Below are positions 50,390 through 58,036 of a stretch of DNA of 64,000 nt, piece after piece. The translations under genes and the position numbers were made by a program. The stretch comes from Embleya sp040605455 (GTDB taxonomy: Bacteria > Actinomycetota > Actinomycetes > Streptomycetales > Streptomycetaceae). The stretch lies in contig NZ_JBEXCV010000021.1 of NCBI RefSeq assembly GCF_040605455.1, forward strand, positions 18,002 to 82,001. Reading direction: 5' to 3'. Positions within the stretch are counted from its first letter, which is position 1. Each line of letters begins with the position of its first letter. Below the pieces are notes generated by a model. That model saw nothing but the letters and a program-made list of their open reading frames with translations, ran no database searches and was not told where the DNA came from.

Positions 50390-50394
50390 CTGTG

Positions 50395-50421
50395 CTGGCA
50401 CTCTCCCCATGAGTGTGCCAG
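50395..50421 (+). promoter_or_regulatory. CIRCE element 2
   Basis: CTGGCACTC, 9 bp, GTGTGCCAG is symmetric at eight of nine positions and shares the CTGGCACTC arm of element 1. It lies at the expected transcription start, so it would act as operator and as the 5' end of the mRNA. Confidence 0.8.
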
Positions 50422-50515
50422 TGCGATACGAGCAGGTCCGGCACCCGCGACGACGGATCTGTCCCATCGCCGACAGACATTTTTCCGTGAGATCTCCGAA
50501 GGGGGAGGTCGCATC

Positions 50516-50824
50516 GTGACGACCGCCAACACCAAGGTTGCCATCAAGCCGCTCGAGGACCGCATCGTGGTTCAGACGCTTGAGGCCGAGCAGACCACCG
50601 CGTCGGGTCTCGTGATCCCGGACACCGCCAAGGAGAAGCCCCAGGAGGGCGTCGTCCTGGCCGTGGGCCCGGGTCGTTTCGAGGACGGTCAGCGTCTGCC
50701 GCTCGACGTGAGCGTCGGTGACACCGTGCTGTACAGCAAGTACGGCGGCACCGAGGTGAAGTACAACGGCGAGGAATACCTCGTTCTCTCGGCCCGCGAC
50801 GTGCTCGCGATCATCGAGAAGTGA
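50516..50824 (+). CDS. groES: Co-chaperonin GroES
   Basis: This is a 102-residue lid of the GroEL chaperonin. VAIKPLEDRIVVQTLEAEQT, the mobile loop TTASGLVIPDTAKEKPQEG and YSKYGGTEVKYNGEEYLVL are diagnostic. GTG 50516 follows a GGGGGAGG ribosome site. It is the first gene of the heat-inducible groES-groEL operon, under a promoter flanked by two CIRCE elements. Confidence 0.98.
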   Translation: MTTANTKVAIKPLEDRIVVQTLEAEQTTASGLVIPDTAKEKPQEGVVLAVGPGRFEDGQRLPLDVSVGDTVLYSKYGGTEVKYNGEEYLVLSARDVLAIIEK

Positions 50825-50958
50825 CATCGCGCTGACGCGCCGGAACCGGTGACGGTTCGACGACCCCGCCCCGGATCGCCCTGCCCTCGCGGCCGGTGGA
50901 CCCGGGGCGGAGTCGGTTGTACGACGTCGACTAGCAACCTTTAAGGACGAAGACCCTC

Positions 50959-52587
50959 ATGGCGAAGATCCTCCAGTTCGACGAGAAGGCCCGGCGGTCG
51001 CTGGAGCGCGGCGTCAACGCGCTGGCCGACACCGTCAAGGTCACGCTCGGCCCCAAGGGCCGCAATGTCGTGATCGACAAGAAGTTCGGTGCCCCGACCA
51101 TCACCAACGACGGCGTGACGATCGCCCGTGAGGTGGAACTCGAGGACCCGTACGAGAACCTCGGCGCGCAGCTGGCCAAGGAAGTCGCGACCAAGACCAA
51201 CGACATCGCGGGTGACGGCACCACCACCGCGACGGTGCTCGCCCAGGCGCTGGTGCGCGAGGGTCTGCGCAACGTGGCCGCCGGCGCGGCCCCGATGGAC
51301 CTGAAGAAGGGCATCGACCTCGCCGTCGCGGCGGTGTCCGAGCAGCTGCTCGGGACCGCCCGCGCGATCGACGGCAAGGACGACATCGCCGCCGTCGCCG
51401 CGCTCTCGGCGCAGGACAAGCAGATCGGCGAGCTGATCGCCGAGGCCATGGACAAGGTCGGCAAGGACGGTGTGATCACCGTCGAGGAGTCCCAGACCAT
51501 GGGTCTGGAGCTGGAGTTCGCCGAGGGCCTCCAGTTCGACAAGGGCTACCTGTCGCCGTACATGGTCACCGACCAGGAGCGGATGGAGGCCGTCCTCGAC
51601 GACCCGTACATCCTGATCCACCAGGGCAAGATCTCGGCCATCGCCGAACTGCTCCCGCTGCTCGAGAAGATCATCCAGGCCGGCGCGTCCAAGCCGCTGC
51701 TGATCGTCGCCGAGGACGTCGACGGCGAGGCGCTGTCGACCCTGGTCGTGAACAAGATCCGCGGCACGTTCAACGCCGTCGCGGTCAAGGCCCCGGGCTT
51801 CGGCGACCGCCGCAAGGCGATGCTGGAGGACATGGCGATCCTGACCGGCGGTCAGGTCATCGCCCCCGAGGTCGGCCTCAAGCTCGACCAGGTCGGCCTG
51901 GAGGTGCTGGGCAGCGCCCGTCGCATCACCATCACCAAGGACGCGACCACCCTGGTCGACGGCGCCGGCGACGCCGCCGCGATCGCGGACCGGGTCAAGC
52001 AGATCAAGCGCGAGATCGACGACACCGACTCCGACTGGGACCGCGAGAAGCTCCAGGAGCGCCTTGCGAAGCTGGCCGGCGGCGTGTGCGTGATCCGTGT
52101 GGGCGCGGCCACCGAGGTCGAGCTCAAGGAGAAGAAGCACCGTCTCGAGGACGCGGTCTCCGCGACCCGCGCGGCCATCGAGGAGGGCATCGTCGCCGGC
52201 GGCGGCACCGCCCTGGTGCACGCCGTCTCCGTGCTCGCCGACAACCTCGGCCAGACCGGCGACATCGCGACCGGCGTCGCGGTCGTGCGTCGCGCCGCGG
52301 TCGAGCCGCTGCGCTGGATCGCCGAGAACGCGGGCCTCGAGGGCTACGTCATCGTCAACAAGGTGCAGGAACTCGGCGTCGGGCACGGCTTCAACGCCGC
52401 CACTGGCGAGTACGGCAACCTGGTCGACTCGGGCGTCATCGACCCGGTCAAGGTGACCCGTTCCGCGCTGCAGAACGCCGCGTCGATCGCGTCGCTGCTG
52501 CTCACGACCGAGACCCTGGTCGTCGAGAAGCCGGCCGAGGAAGAGCCCGCCGCGCACAGCCACGGCGGCCACGGCCACTCGCACTAG
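50959..52587 (+). CDS. groEL1: Chaperonin GroEL, His-rich-tail (GroEL1) type
   Basis: This is a 542-residue chaperonin subunit that folds proteins with GroES. TVKVTLGPKGRNVVIDKKFG and the ATPase motif AGDGTTTATVLAQ are present. The C-terminus is HSHGGHGHSH, not the usual Gly-Gly-Met repeat. This His-rich end and the linkage to groES mark it as the GroEL1 type of actinobacteria, which usually have a second groEL elsewhere. It follows groES by 134 bp. Confidence 0.97.
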   Translation: MAKILQFDEKARRSLERGVNALADTVKVTLGPKGRNVVIDKKFGAPTITNDGVTIAREVELEDPYENLGAQLAKEVATKTNDIAGDGTTTATVLAQALVREGLRNVAAGAAPMDLKKGIDLAVAAVSEQLLGTARAIDGKDDIAAVAALSAQDKQIGELIAEAMDKVGKDGVITVEESQTMGLELEFAEGLQFDKGYLSPYMVTDQERMEAVLDDPYILIHQGKISAIAELLPLLEKIIQAGASKPLLIVAEDVDGEALSTLVVNKIRGTFNAVAVKAPGFGDRRKAMLEDMAILTGGQVIAPEVGLKLDQVGLEVLGSARRITITKDATTLVDGAGDAAAIADRVKQIKREIDDTDSDWDREKLQERLAKLAGGVCVIRVGAATEVELKEKKHRLEDAVSATRAAIEEGIVAGGGTALVHAVSVLADNLGQTGDIATGVAVVRRAAVEPLRWIAENAGLEGYVIVNKVQELGVGHGFNAATGEYGNLVDSGVIDPVKVTRSALQNAASIASLLLTTETLVVEKPAEEEPAAHSHGGHGHSH

Positions 52588-52591
52588 TTTC

Positions 52592-52618
52592 ACCCGCGAC
52601 ACCCGCGACACCCGCGAC
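52592..52618. repeat. Three perfect copies of a 9-bp repeat
   Basis: ACCCGCGAC is repeated three times head to tail, starting five bases after the groEL stop and just before its terminator. It has no evident role. Confidence 0.85.
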
Positions 52619-52622
52619 ACCC

Positions 52623-52662
52623 CCGACGGGCCCGACCGCTTCCCAGCGGTCGGGCCCGTCGG
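52623..52662 (+). terminator. groESL terminator
   Basis: A perfect 18-bp stem (52623-52640 with 52645-52662) has a TCCC loop. CCTTTCC follows. Confidence 0.9.
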
Positions 52663-52707
52663 CCTTTCCGGTGCGGGCCCGATCTGCGAGAGTGCGGGAG
52701 CCGTTAG

Positions 52708-52722
52708 CTGACGGCCCGTCAG
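52708..52722. promoter_or_regulatory. 15-bp palindrome upstream of the SDR gene
   Basis: CTGACGG C CCGTCAG is perfectly symmetric and lies 59 bp before the SDR start, where a promoter should be. Size and shape suit a TetR- or MarR-family operator. No regulator gene is adjacent. Confidence 0.5.
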
Positions 52723-52781
52723 GATCCTGGTCGGGCGACTGTCGTCGAGCGCCGTCGGTCGAGCACCATCGAAGGAGAAGC

Positions 52782-53600
52782 ATGGGTACCTACGCGATCA
52801 CCGGCGCGGCCTCGGGTCTGGGCGCCGCCACCAAGGCCCGCTTGGAGGCGGACGGTCACCGGGTGATCGGCGTCGACCTGCACGACGCCGACGTCGAGGT
52901 GGACCTGAGCACCGCAGAGGGTCGTACCGAGGCGATCACGAAGGTCTCCGAGCTGTCCGGCGGCGTGCTGGACGGCTTCGTGCCGTTCGCCGGCCTGGCG
53001 GCGGCCACCGGGCGTCCGGGCGGCCTGCTGGTGTCGGTGAACTACTTCGGTGCGATCGCCCTCCTGGAGGGGTTGCGCCCGCTGCTCGCGGCCGGGACGA
53101 ACGCGTCCGTGGTGCTGATCAGCTCCAATTCCACGACGGCTCAGCCGAACTGGCCGGTCGAGGTGGCCGAGTTGTGTCTGGCGGGCGACGAGGCGGGTGC
53201 GGCGAAGGCCACCGAGGCGTTCGGCGAACTCGCCGCGCTCCAGGCATATCCGGCGACCAAGGCCGCGCTCGCGTGGTACGCGCGGACCAGGTGTGCCGAG
53301 TACATCGCGGACGGGATCCGGCTGAACGCGATCGCGCCGGGCCTGATCGAGACCCCGATGACGGCCGAGGGACGCAAGGATCCGCTGACCGCCGAGGGTA
53401 TGGAGATGTTCCTGAGTACGATCCCGGCCGGTCGGGGCGGTCGGCCCGAGGAGATCGCCGCGCTGGTGGCCTTCCTGCTCGGCGGTGAGTCGACGTTCTT
53501 CGTCGGCTCGGTGGTCTTCTGCGACGGCGGCACCGACGCGGCGTTCCGCGGCATGGACTGGCCGAAGGTGTGGGAGATGGACATGTCCGCCTTCCGGTAG
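52782..53600 (+). CDS. Short-chain dehydrogenase/reductase (SDR)
   Basis: This is a 272-residue NAD(P)-dependent oxidoreductase. The cofactor motif TGAASGLG is at residues 7-14, and the catalytic set is Ser (VLISSNS, about 114-117), Tyr156 and Lys160 in AYPATKAAL. The insertion before the active-site Tyr and the sequence NAIAPGLIETPM recall 3-alpha-hydroxysteroid dehydrogenase/carbonyl reductase types, but the substrate cannot be assigned. ATG 52782 has GAAGGAGAAG upstream. The gene stands alone between two strong terminators. Confidence 0.92.
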   Translation: MGTYAITGAASGLGAATKARLEADGHRVIGVDLHDADVEVDLSTAEGRTEAITKVSELSGGVLDGFVPFAGLAAATGRPGGLLVSVNYFGAIALLEGLRPLLAAGTNASVVLISSNSTTAQPNWPVEVAELCLAGDEAGAAKATEAFGELAALQAYPATKAALAWYARTRCAEYIADGIRLNAIAPGLIETPMTAEGRKDPLTAEGMEMFLSTIPAGRGGRPEEIAALVAFLLGGESTFFVGSVVFCDGGTDAAFRGMDWPKVWEMDMSAFR

Positions 53601-53631
53601 GCGCTCGGCCGCACGTGGTGACACGTGCGTG

Positions 53632-53681
53632 ACGAGGCTCGGCGGCCCGCCCCGGATCCGGGGCGGGCCGCCGAGCCTCGT
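53632..53681. terminator. 50-bp perfect palindrome, bidirectional terminator
   Basis: Each 25-base arm is the exact reverse complement of the other (53632-53656 and 53657-53681), centred on GGATCC. It lies between convergent SDR and whiD, 31 bp after the SDR stop. A second hairpin, CGCACGTG/CACGTGCG with loop GTGA (53610-53629), sits just before it. Confidence 0.85.
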
Positions 53682-53702
53682 TCGGTTGCGGCCTTCGATG
53701 TC

Positions 53703-54044
53703 TCAGTGCCTCAGTGCCTCGGCACCTCGGTGCGCCACCGCCGCCGCTCGCTCCGCGGCGACCCCGTGCCGGCGGTCGCTGTCGAGTTCGACCCGTTCGT
53801 CCTCGGTGAGCCCGCCCCATACGCCATACGGCTCGCGCACCTTGAGGGCGTGCGTGGCGCACTGGCGACGGACCGGGCACCGCATGCAGACTTCCTTGGC
53901 CGAAGCCTCCCGGGCGACCCTGGCGGCGCCTCGCTCGCCTTCGGGATGGAAGAACAGTGCGCTGTCGACTCCTCGACAGGCTGCCGAGAGCTGCCAGTCC
54001 CACAGATCGGCGTTGGGGCCCGGGAGTCGCGAGAAATCAGCCAT
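53703..54044 (-). CDS. whiD: WhiB-family iron-sulfur regulator WhiD
   Basis: This is a 113-residue WhiB-like protein that binds a 4Fe-4S cluster and partners the principal sigma factor. The four Cys are Cys23 (AACRG), Cys53, Cys56 and Cys62 (CMRCPVRRQC); GVWGG is at 74-78. The start MADFSRLPGPNADLWDWQL and the position next to bldM identify it as WhiD, needed for late sporulation in Streptomyces (the counterpart of mycobacterial WhiB3). ATG 54044 has GAGGG 8 bases upstream. It is divergent from bldM across 501 bp. Confidence 0.9.
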   Translation of the reverse strand: MADFSRLPGPNADLWDWQLSAACRGVDSALFFHPEGERGAARVAREASAKEVCMRCPVRRQCATHALKVREPYGVWGGLTEDERVELDSDRRHGVAAERAAAVAHRGAEALRH

Positions 54045-54545
54045 GACTCGTCCCTCTGCTTATCGCGTACGAGTTGTCGGTGAGCAGGGTTGCCACCTCT
54101 GGTGCAGACCGTGCAGAACAGTCGTGATCAAGCGATCAGAAGTAGGTGCGACTGTGTCACGAATTGATCAGTTCCAATCCTAATTCCCACTTATGCACTG
54201 AAACCAGAAAAAATTACTCACTCTGGTGGCGTATGGGGTTGTACGGGGCGCGGGTGGGCGCGTCTTGGTGGGAATTGGGGAGGGGTGGAGGTGAGGTGTG
54301 GCGGTGTGTGCGTGGGTGGTCACCCGTGCGTGTCCTCGGGCTTGGTCGCCTCGTTGTCGTAGCGGCGGAGCGGAACTCCTCCCGTAACCCTTTCGAGTGA
54401 TGCTCGTTGGGGTGGGTGAAGCGGTTGGCGACGAAGGCGCGTCGGGGTGGAACCCCGTCCACCGTGCTTCGGGACCGCCGCAAAGGAAACGGTACGTACA
54501 GGCGTGGAGGCTCAACGTGACGCGGATCCACTGCGGAGGCCGGCG
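54045..54545. promoter_or_regulatory. whiD-bldM divergent control region
   Basis: This 501-bp stretch has no convincing gene. The part at 54150-54225 is unusually AT-rich for this genome. The bldM side carries a sigma-BldN-like promoter at 54383-54410. I looked for BldD-type boxes and found only partial matches near 54218-54230. The long region suggests several regulators act on the two developmental genes. Confidence 0.6.
54383..54410 (+). promoter_or_regulatory. Sigma-BldN-type promoter of bldM (CGTAAC-16-CGTTGG)
   Basis: CGTAAC (54383-54388) and CGTTGG (54405-54410) are separated by exactly 16 bp. This fits the sigma-BldN consensus (CGTAAC-N16-CGTTGA) except for the last base. bldM is a known BldN target in S. 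coelicolor. The start would be about 130 nt before the bldM ATG. Confidence 0.7.
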
Positions 54546-55157
54546 ATGACGACCGTCCTGGTCTGCGACGATTCCCCGCTGGTCCGGGAGACCCTGCGGC
54601 GGGCGGTGGCCACGGTCCCCGGCGTCGAGAGGGTGACTACGGCCACGAGCGGCGAGGAGGTGCTGCGGCGCTGGGGCGCGGAGCGGTCCGACCTCGTCCT
54701 CATGGACGTGCGGATGCCCGGGCTCGGCGGCGTCGAGGCGGTGCGCCGCCTTCTGGCCGGCGACCCCGGCGCACGGGTGATCATGCTGACGATGGCCGAG
54801 GACCTGGACGGCGTGGCCCTCGCGGTCGCCGCCGGGGCTCGGGGATATCTGCACAAGGACGCGTCGCGCGCGGAGTTGCGCGCGACCGTCTCCCAAGCGC
54901 TCGCCGACCCGACCTGGCGGCTCGCGCCCCGGCGACTGCGCTCGCCCGACATGGGCGTGGCGCCGACTCTGACGGCGCGTGAGATCCAGGTGCTCGAAGG
55001 CATGAGTCACGGGCGCAGCAACGCCGAGATCGGGCGTGAGCTGTTCCTGTCGGAGGACACGGTCAAGACCCACGCGCGCCGGCTGTTCAAGAAGCTGGGC
55101 GCATCCGACCGGGCCCACGCGGTCGCGCTCGGCTTCCGGTGGGGACTCGTGCGATGA
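54546..55157 (+). CDS. bldM: Developmental response regulator BldM
   Basis: This is a 203-residue NarL/LuxR-type orphan response regulator controlling aerial growth and sporulation genes, alone or with WhiI in Streptomyces. The receiver domain is VLVCDDSPLVRE to about 120, with Asp54 in LMDVRMPG and Lys104 in YLHKDAS. The HTH is LTAREIQVLEGMSHGRSNAE and LFLSEDTVKTHARRLFKK (about 137-190). Synteny and near-complete likeness to Streptomyces BldM support the name. No partner kinase gene is adjacent. Confidence 0.93.
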   Translation: MTTVLVCDDSPLVRETLRRAVATVPGVERVTTATSGEEVLRRWGAERSDLVLMDVRMPGLGGVEAVRRLLAGDPGARVIMLTMAEDLDGVALAVAAGARGYLHKDASRAELRATVSQALADPTWRLAPRRLRSPDMGVAPTLTAREIQVLEGMSHGRSNAEIGRELFLSEDTVKTHARRLFKKLGASDRAHAVALGFRWGLVR

Positions 55158-55369
55158 CGCACGCACGCGGGGACGCCCCCGACCCCGGGGGCCCGGGGGG
55201 ACGCTCCCCGGGTGGGCACGGTCGGTGGGGACTTGTGCGATGACGCGCGCGCCGGCGGCCTTCGACGGGCGAGGGTCCGTGCGGTGATTGCCGTTGCCCG
55301 GGGGGCCGGATGAGTCCCCCGGGTCGGCATGGCCGCGATTCGGTCGCCGATCCCTGCATACTGAATGGC

Positions 55370-55984
55370 ATGGGTGGGACCCCCGAGCGAATGCCGGACG
55401 AGCCGTACGAAGCACACGCGCAGGCCGACGACGGCATGCGTGCCGTCGTGGTTCGTGCGGTCCAAGGGGACGTGCAGGCGACCGACGAACTGCTCGCGTA
55501 CGTCCGACCACTGGTGTTGCGCTACTGCCGGGCCCGGCTGGGCCGGGTATCCGGCGCCGAACACGCGGCGGACGACGCGGCGCAGGAGGTCTGCCTGGCG
55601 GTGTTGTCGGCGCTGCCGCGCTATCGCGATGAGGGCCGTCCGTTCGAGGCGTTCGTGTTCGGCATCGCGGCACACAAGGTGGTCGACGTGCAGCGCGCCG
55701 CGATGCGCGGCGCGGTGCCCACGTGCGATCTGCCCGAGGCGGTGGACGACCACCCGGGCCCCGAGGATCAGGTGGTGCGGCGCAGTGACGCCGCGCACGC
55801 CCGGGCGCTGCTCGGCCGCCTGCCGGACAACCTGCGCGAACTGCTCGTGCTGCGGGTCGCCGTCGGGCTCTCCGCCGAGGAGACCGGGCGGGCGATGGGC
55901 ATGTCGCCCGGCGCGGTGCGGGTCGCGCAGCACCGTGCGTTGACTCGCCTGAGGGCGTTGGCGGGCGAGGAGAAGACCGCGTGA
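55370..55984 (+). CDS. shbA: RNA polymerase sigma factor ShbA (SigD-like ECF)
   Basis: This is a 204-residue ECF sigma factor. Region 2 spans about 41-110 (LLAYVRPLVLRYCRARLG, DDAAQEVCLAVLSALPRY, FVFGIAAHKVVDVQRA). Region 4 spans about 145-195 (LPDNLRELLVLRVAVGLSAE, GMSPGAVRVAQHRAL). Its place between bldM and guaB matches ShbA, which drives hrdB transcription in Streptomyces griseus, and mycobacterial SigD. CATACT (55357-55362) lies 7 nt before ATG 55370 with no ribosome site, so it may be leaderless. Its stop overlaps the next start (GTGA). Confidence 0.83.
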   Translation: MGGTPERMPDEPYEAHAQADDGMRAVVVRAVQGDVQATDELLAYVRPLVLRYCRARLGRVSGAEHAADDAAQEVCLAVLSALPRYRDEGRPFEAFVFGIAAHKVVDVQRAAMRGAVPTCDLPEAVDDHPGPEDQVVRRSDAAHARALLGRLPDNLRELLVLRVAVGLSAEETGRAMGMSPGAVRVAQHRALTRLRALAGEEKTA

Positions 55985-56187
55985 GCGGCGGCGGTGTGCG
56001 GCTCGGCGGCCGATCCGGCACCGCCGATCTGGGCCTGCTGCGGCAGGACGACGAGTTCGTCGAGCAGTTGCGGCGGCGCCGTCCCACCCCCGCCCAGGAC
56101 CGGGTCGCCCGGCTGTTCGGCGCGCTGCTCGCCGAGGTCGACGGCACCGCGGCGAGCCGTCGCCGGGCGGTGCCCGACCGCTGCTGA
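55981..56187 (+). CDS. Small soluble protein coupled to shbA, putative anti-sigma peptide
   Basis: This is a 68-residue protein whose GTG overlaps the shbA TGA, so the two are translated together. The core LGLLRQDDEFVEQLRRRRPT and RVARLFGALLAEVD could form two short helices; there is no membrane segment. In M. tuberculosis the gene in this position after sigD encodes the anti-sigma factor RsdA, whose cytoplasmic N-terminus has a comparable acidic helix ending ALLGQW. I infer a short anti-sigma or sigma-binding protein from position and pattern. Homology is not proven. Confidence 0.6.
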   Translation: MSGGGVRLGGRSGTADLGLLRQDDEFVEQLRRRRPTPAQDRVARLFGALLAEVDGTAASRRRAVPDRC

Positions 56188-56410
56188 AGCGGGCCGGGAA
56201 TGGTGCGGACCCGACGGGCGGTTGTGCTCACCATCGGCAAGCGGGCTCGAAGCACCGCGTGGGGCCAGTAGCATGAACCCTCAATCCACCCATCCGCTTG
56301 CCGAGAGCGCGCTCCGCCGTACCCGGGGGCTCGTCCCCGTCTTTTCGAGGAGCGGGCCGGCGGGGAGCGGGCCGGCGGAGCGGTCCATCGGAATACCTTC
56401 GGAAGGTGTC

Positions 56411-57913
56411 ATGAGTCTCACGGCCGACGGCGTACCCGAGAAGTTCGCGATGCTCGGGCTGACGTACGACGATGTCCTGCTGCTGCCGGGCGCGTCCGAC
56501 GTCGTGCCGAGCGAGGTGGACACTTCCGCCCGGGTCACCCGCAACATTCGCGTCCGGATCCCGCTGCTGTCCTCCGCGATGGACACCGTGACCGAGGCGC
56601 GGATGGCGATCGCCATGGCCCGCCAGGGCGGCGTCGGGGTGCTGCACCGCAACCTCTCGGTCGAGGACCAGGCCGCGCAGGCGGACACGGTCAAGCGCTC
56701 CGAGGCCGGCATGGTGCTGGACCCGATCACCATCGGCGCGGACGCCACGCTCCAGGAAGTCGACGCGCTGTGCGCGCGGTTCCGGATCAGCGGCGTCCCG
56801 GTCACCGACGACAACGGTCGCCTGCTGGGCATCGTGACCAACCGTGACCTGCGCTTCGAGGTCGACCACTCGCGCCGGGTGCGCGACATCATGACCCCGA
56901 TGCCGCTGGTCACCGGCAAGGTCGGCACCACCGGTGACCAGGCGATGGAACTGCTGCGCCGGCACAAGGTGGAGAAGCTGCCGCTGATCGACGACGCGGG
57001 CAAGCTGCGCGGGCTGATCACGGTCAAGGACTTCGTCAAGAGCGAGCAGTACCCGAACGCGACCAAGGACGCGGACGGCCGGCTCGTGGTCGGCGCCGCG
57101 ATCGGTACCGGCGACGACAGCTACCGTCGCGCGCAGGCGCTGGTCGAGGCCGGCGTCGACTTCATCGTGGTGGACAGCGCGCACGGCCACTCGCGCAACG
57201 TCCTGGAGATGATCGCCAAGGTCAAGGCGAACACCAAGGTCGAGGTGATCGGCGGCAACATCGCCACCCGCGACGGCGCGCAGGCGCTGATCGACGCGGG
57301 CGTGGACGGCGTCAAGGTCGGCGTCGGCCCCGGCTCGATCTGCACCACCCGAGTGATCGCCGGCGTGGGCGCGCCGCAGGTCACCGCGATCTACGAGGCG
57401 GCCCAGGCGGCCCGCGCGGCGGGCGTGCCGGTGATCGGCGACGGCGGCCTGCAGTACTCCGGCGACATCGCCAAGGCGATCGCGGCCGGCGCCGACACGG
57501 TGATGCTCGGCAGCCTGCTCGCGGGCTGCGAGGAGAGCCCCGGCGACCTGATCTTCATCAACGGCAAGCAGTTCAAGTCCTACCGGGGCATGGGCTCGCT
57601 CGGCGCGATGCAGTCGCGCGGCCAGGCCAAGTCCTTCTCCAAGGACCGCTACTTCCAGGACGACGTTCTCTCCGAGGACAAGCTGGTTCCCGAGGGCATC
57701 GAGGGCCAGGTTCCCTACCGGGGCCCGCTCTCCGCCGTCGCGCACCAGCTGATCGGCGGCCTGCGCGCGTCGATGGGCTACGCCGGCGCCGCGACCGTCA
57801 CCGAGCTCCAGGACAAGGGCCGCTTCGTGCGGATCACCTCGGCCGGGCTCAAGGAGTCGCACCCGCACGACATCCACATGACCCAGGAAGCGCCGAACTA
57901 CCACTCGCGCTAG
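56411..57913 (+). CDS. guaB: IMP dehydrogenase
   Basis: This 500-residue enzyme oxidises IMP to XMP, the rate-limiting step to GTP. The TIM barrel carries the catalytic loop GPGSICTTRVIAGVG with nucleophile Cys311, and the mobile flap holds FKSYRGMGSLGAM. Two CBS domains are inserted at about 100-215. ATG 56411 has GGAAGGTG four bases upstream; an in-frame ATG at 56273 would add an unlike 46-residue stretch. It starts 223 bp after the shbA-coupled gene. Confidence 0.97.
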   Translation: MSLTADGVPEKFAMLGLTYDDVLLLPGASDVVPSEVDTSARVTRNIRVRIPLLSSAMDTVTEARMAIAMARQGGVGVLHRNLSVEDQAAQADTVKRSEAGMVLDPITIGADATLQEVDALCARFRISGVPVTDDNGRLLGIVTNRDLRFEVDHSRRVRDIMTPMPLVTGKVGTTGDQAMELLRRHKVEKLPLIDDAGKLRGLITVKDFVKSEQYPNATKDADGRLVVGAAIGTGDDSYRRAQALVEAGVDFIVVDSAHGHSRNVLEMIAKVKANTKVEVIGGNIATRDGAQALIDAGVDGVKVGVGPGSICTTRVIAGVGAPQVTAIYEAAQAARAAGVPVIGDGGLQYSGDIAKAIAAGADTVMLGSLLAGCEESPGDLIFINGKQFKSYRGMGSLGAMQSRGQAKSFSKDRYFQDDVLSEDKLVPEGIEGQVPYRGPLSAVAHQLIGGLRASMGYAGAATVTELQDKGRFVRITSAGLKESHPHDIHMTQEAPNYHSR

Positions 57914-57926
57914 CTCGCACCGCACC

Positions 57927-57965
57927 CCGAGGGGCTTCGTCCGTACCGCGGGCGGGGCCCCTCGG
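57927..57965 (+). terminator. guaB terminator
   Basis: CCGAGGGGC (57927-57935) pairs with GCCCCTCGG (57957-57965) around a 21-nt loop that can itself fold. No T tract follows. Confidence 0.5.
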
Positions 57966-58036
57966 CGGTCTGCCCGCCCCGTACCCTGGGACGCGGGGAT
58001 TTTCCCATCCACCGATTCCAGCAGGAGAGGCGCAAC

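Noticed and set aside
54150..54230. AT-rich stretch in the whiD-bldM gap considered as a small gene or foreign insert
   Set aside because: There is no start with a ribosome site and no codon pattern. Low GC is common in regulatory regions of these genomes, so it is treated as control DNA.
54214..54235. Possible BldD box in the whiD-bldM region
   Set aside because: Only the left part of the palindromic consensus fits (ACTCTG); the right half does not.
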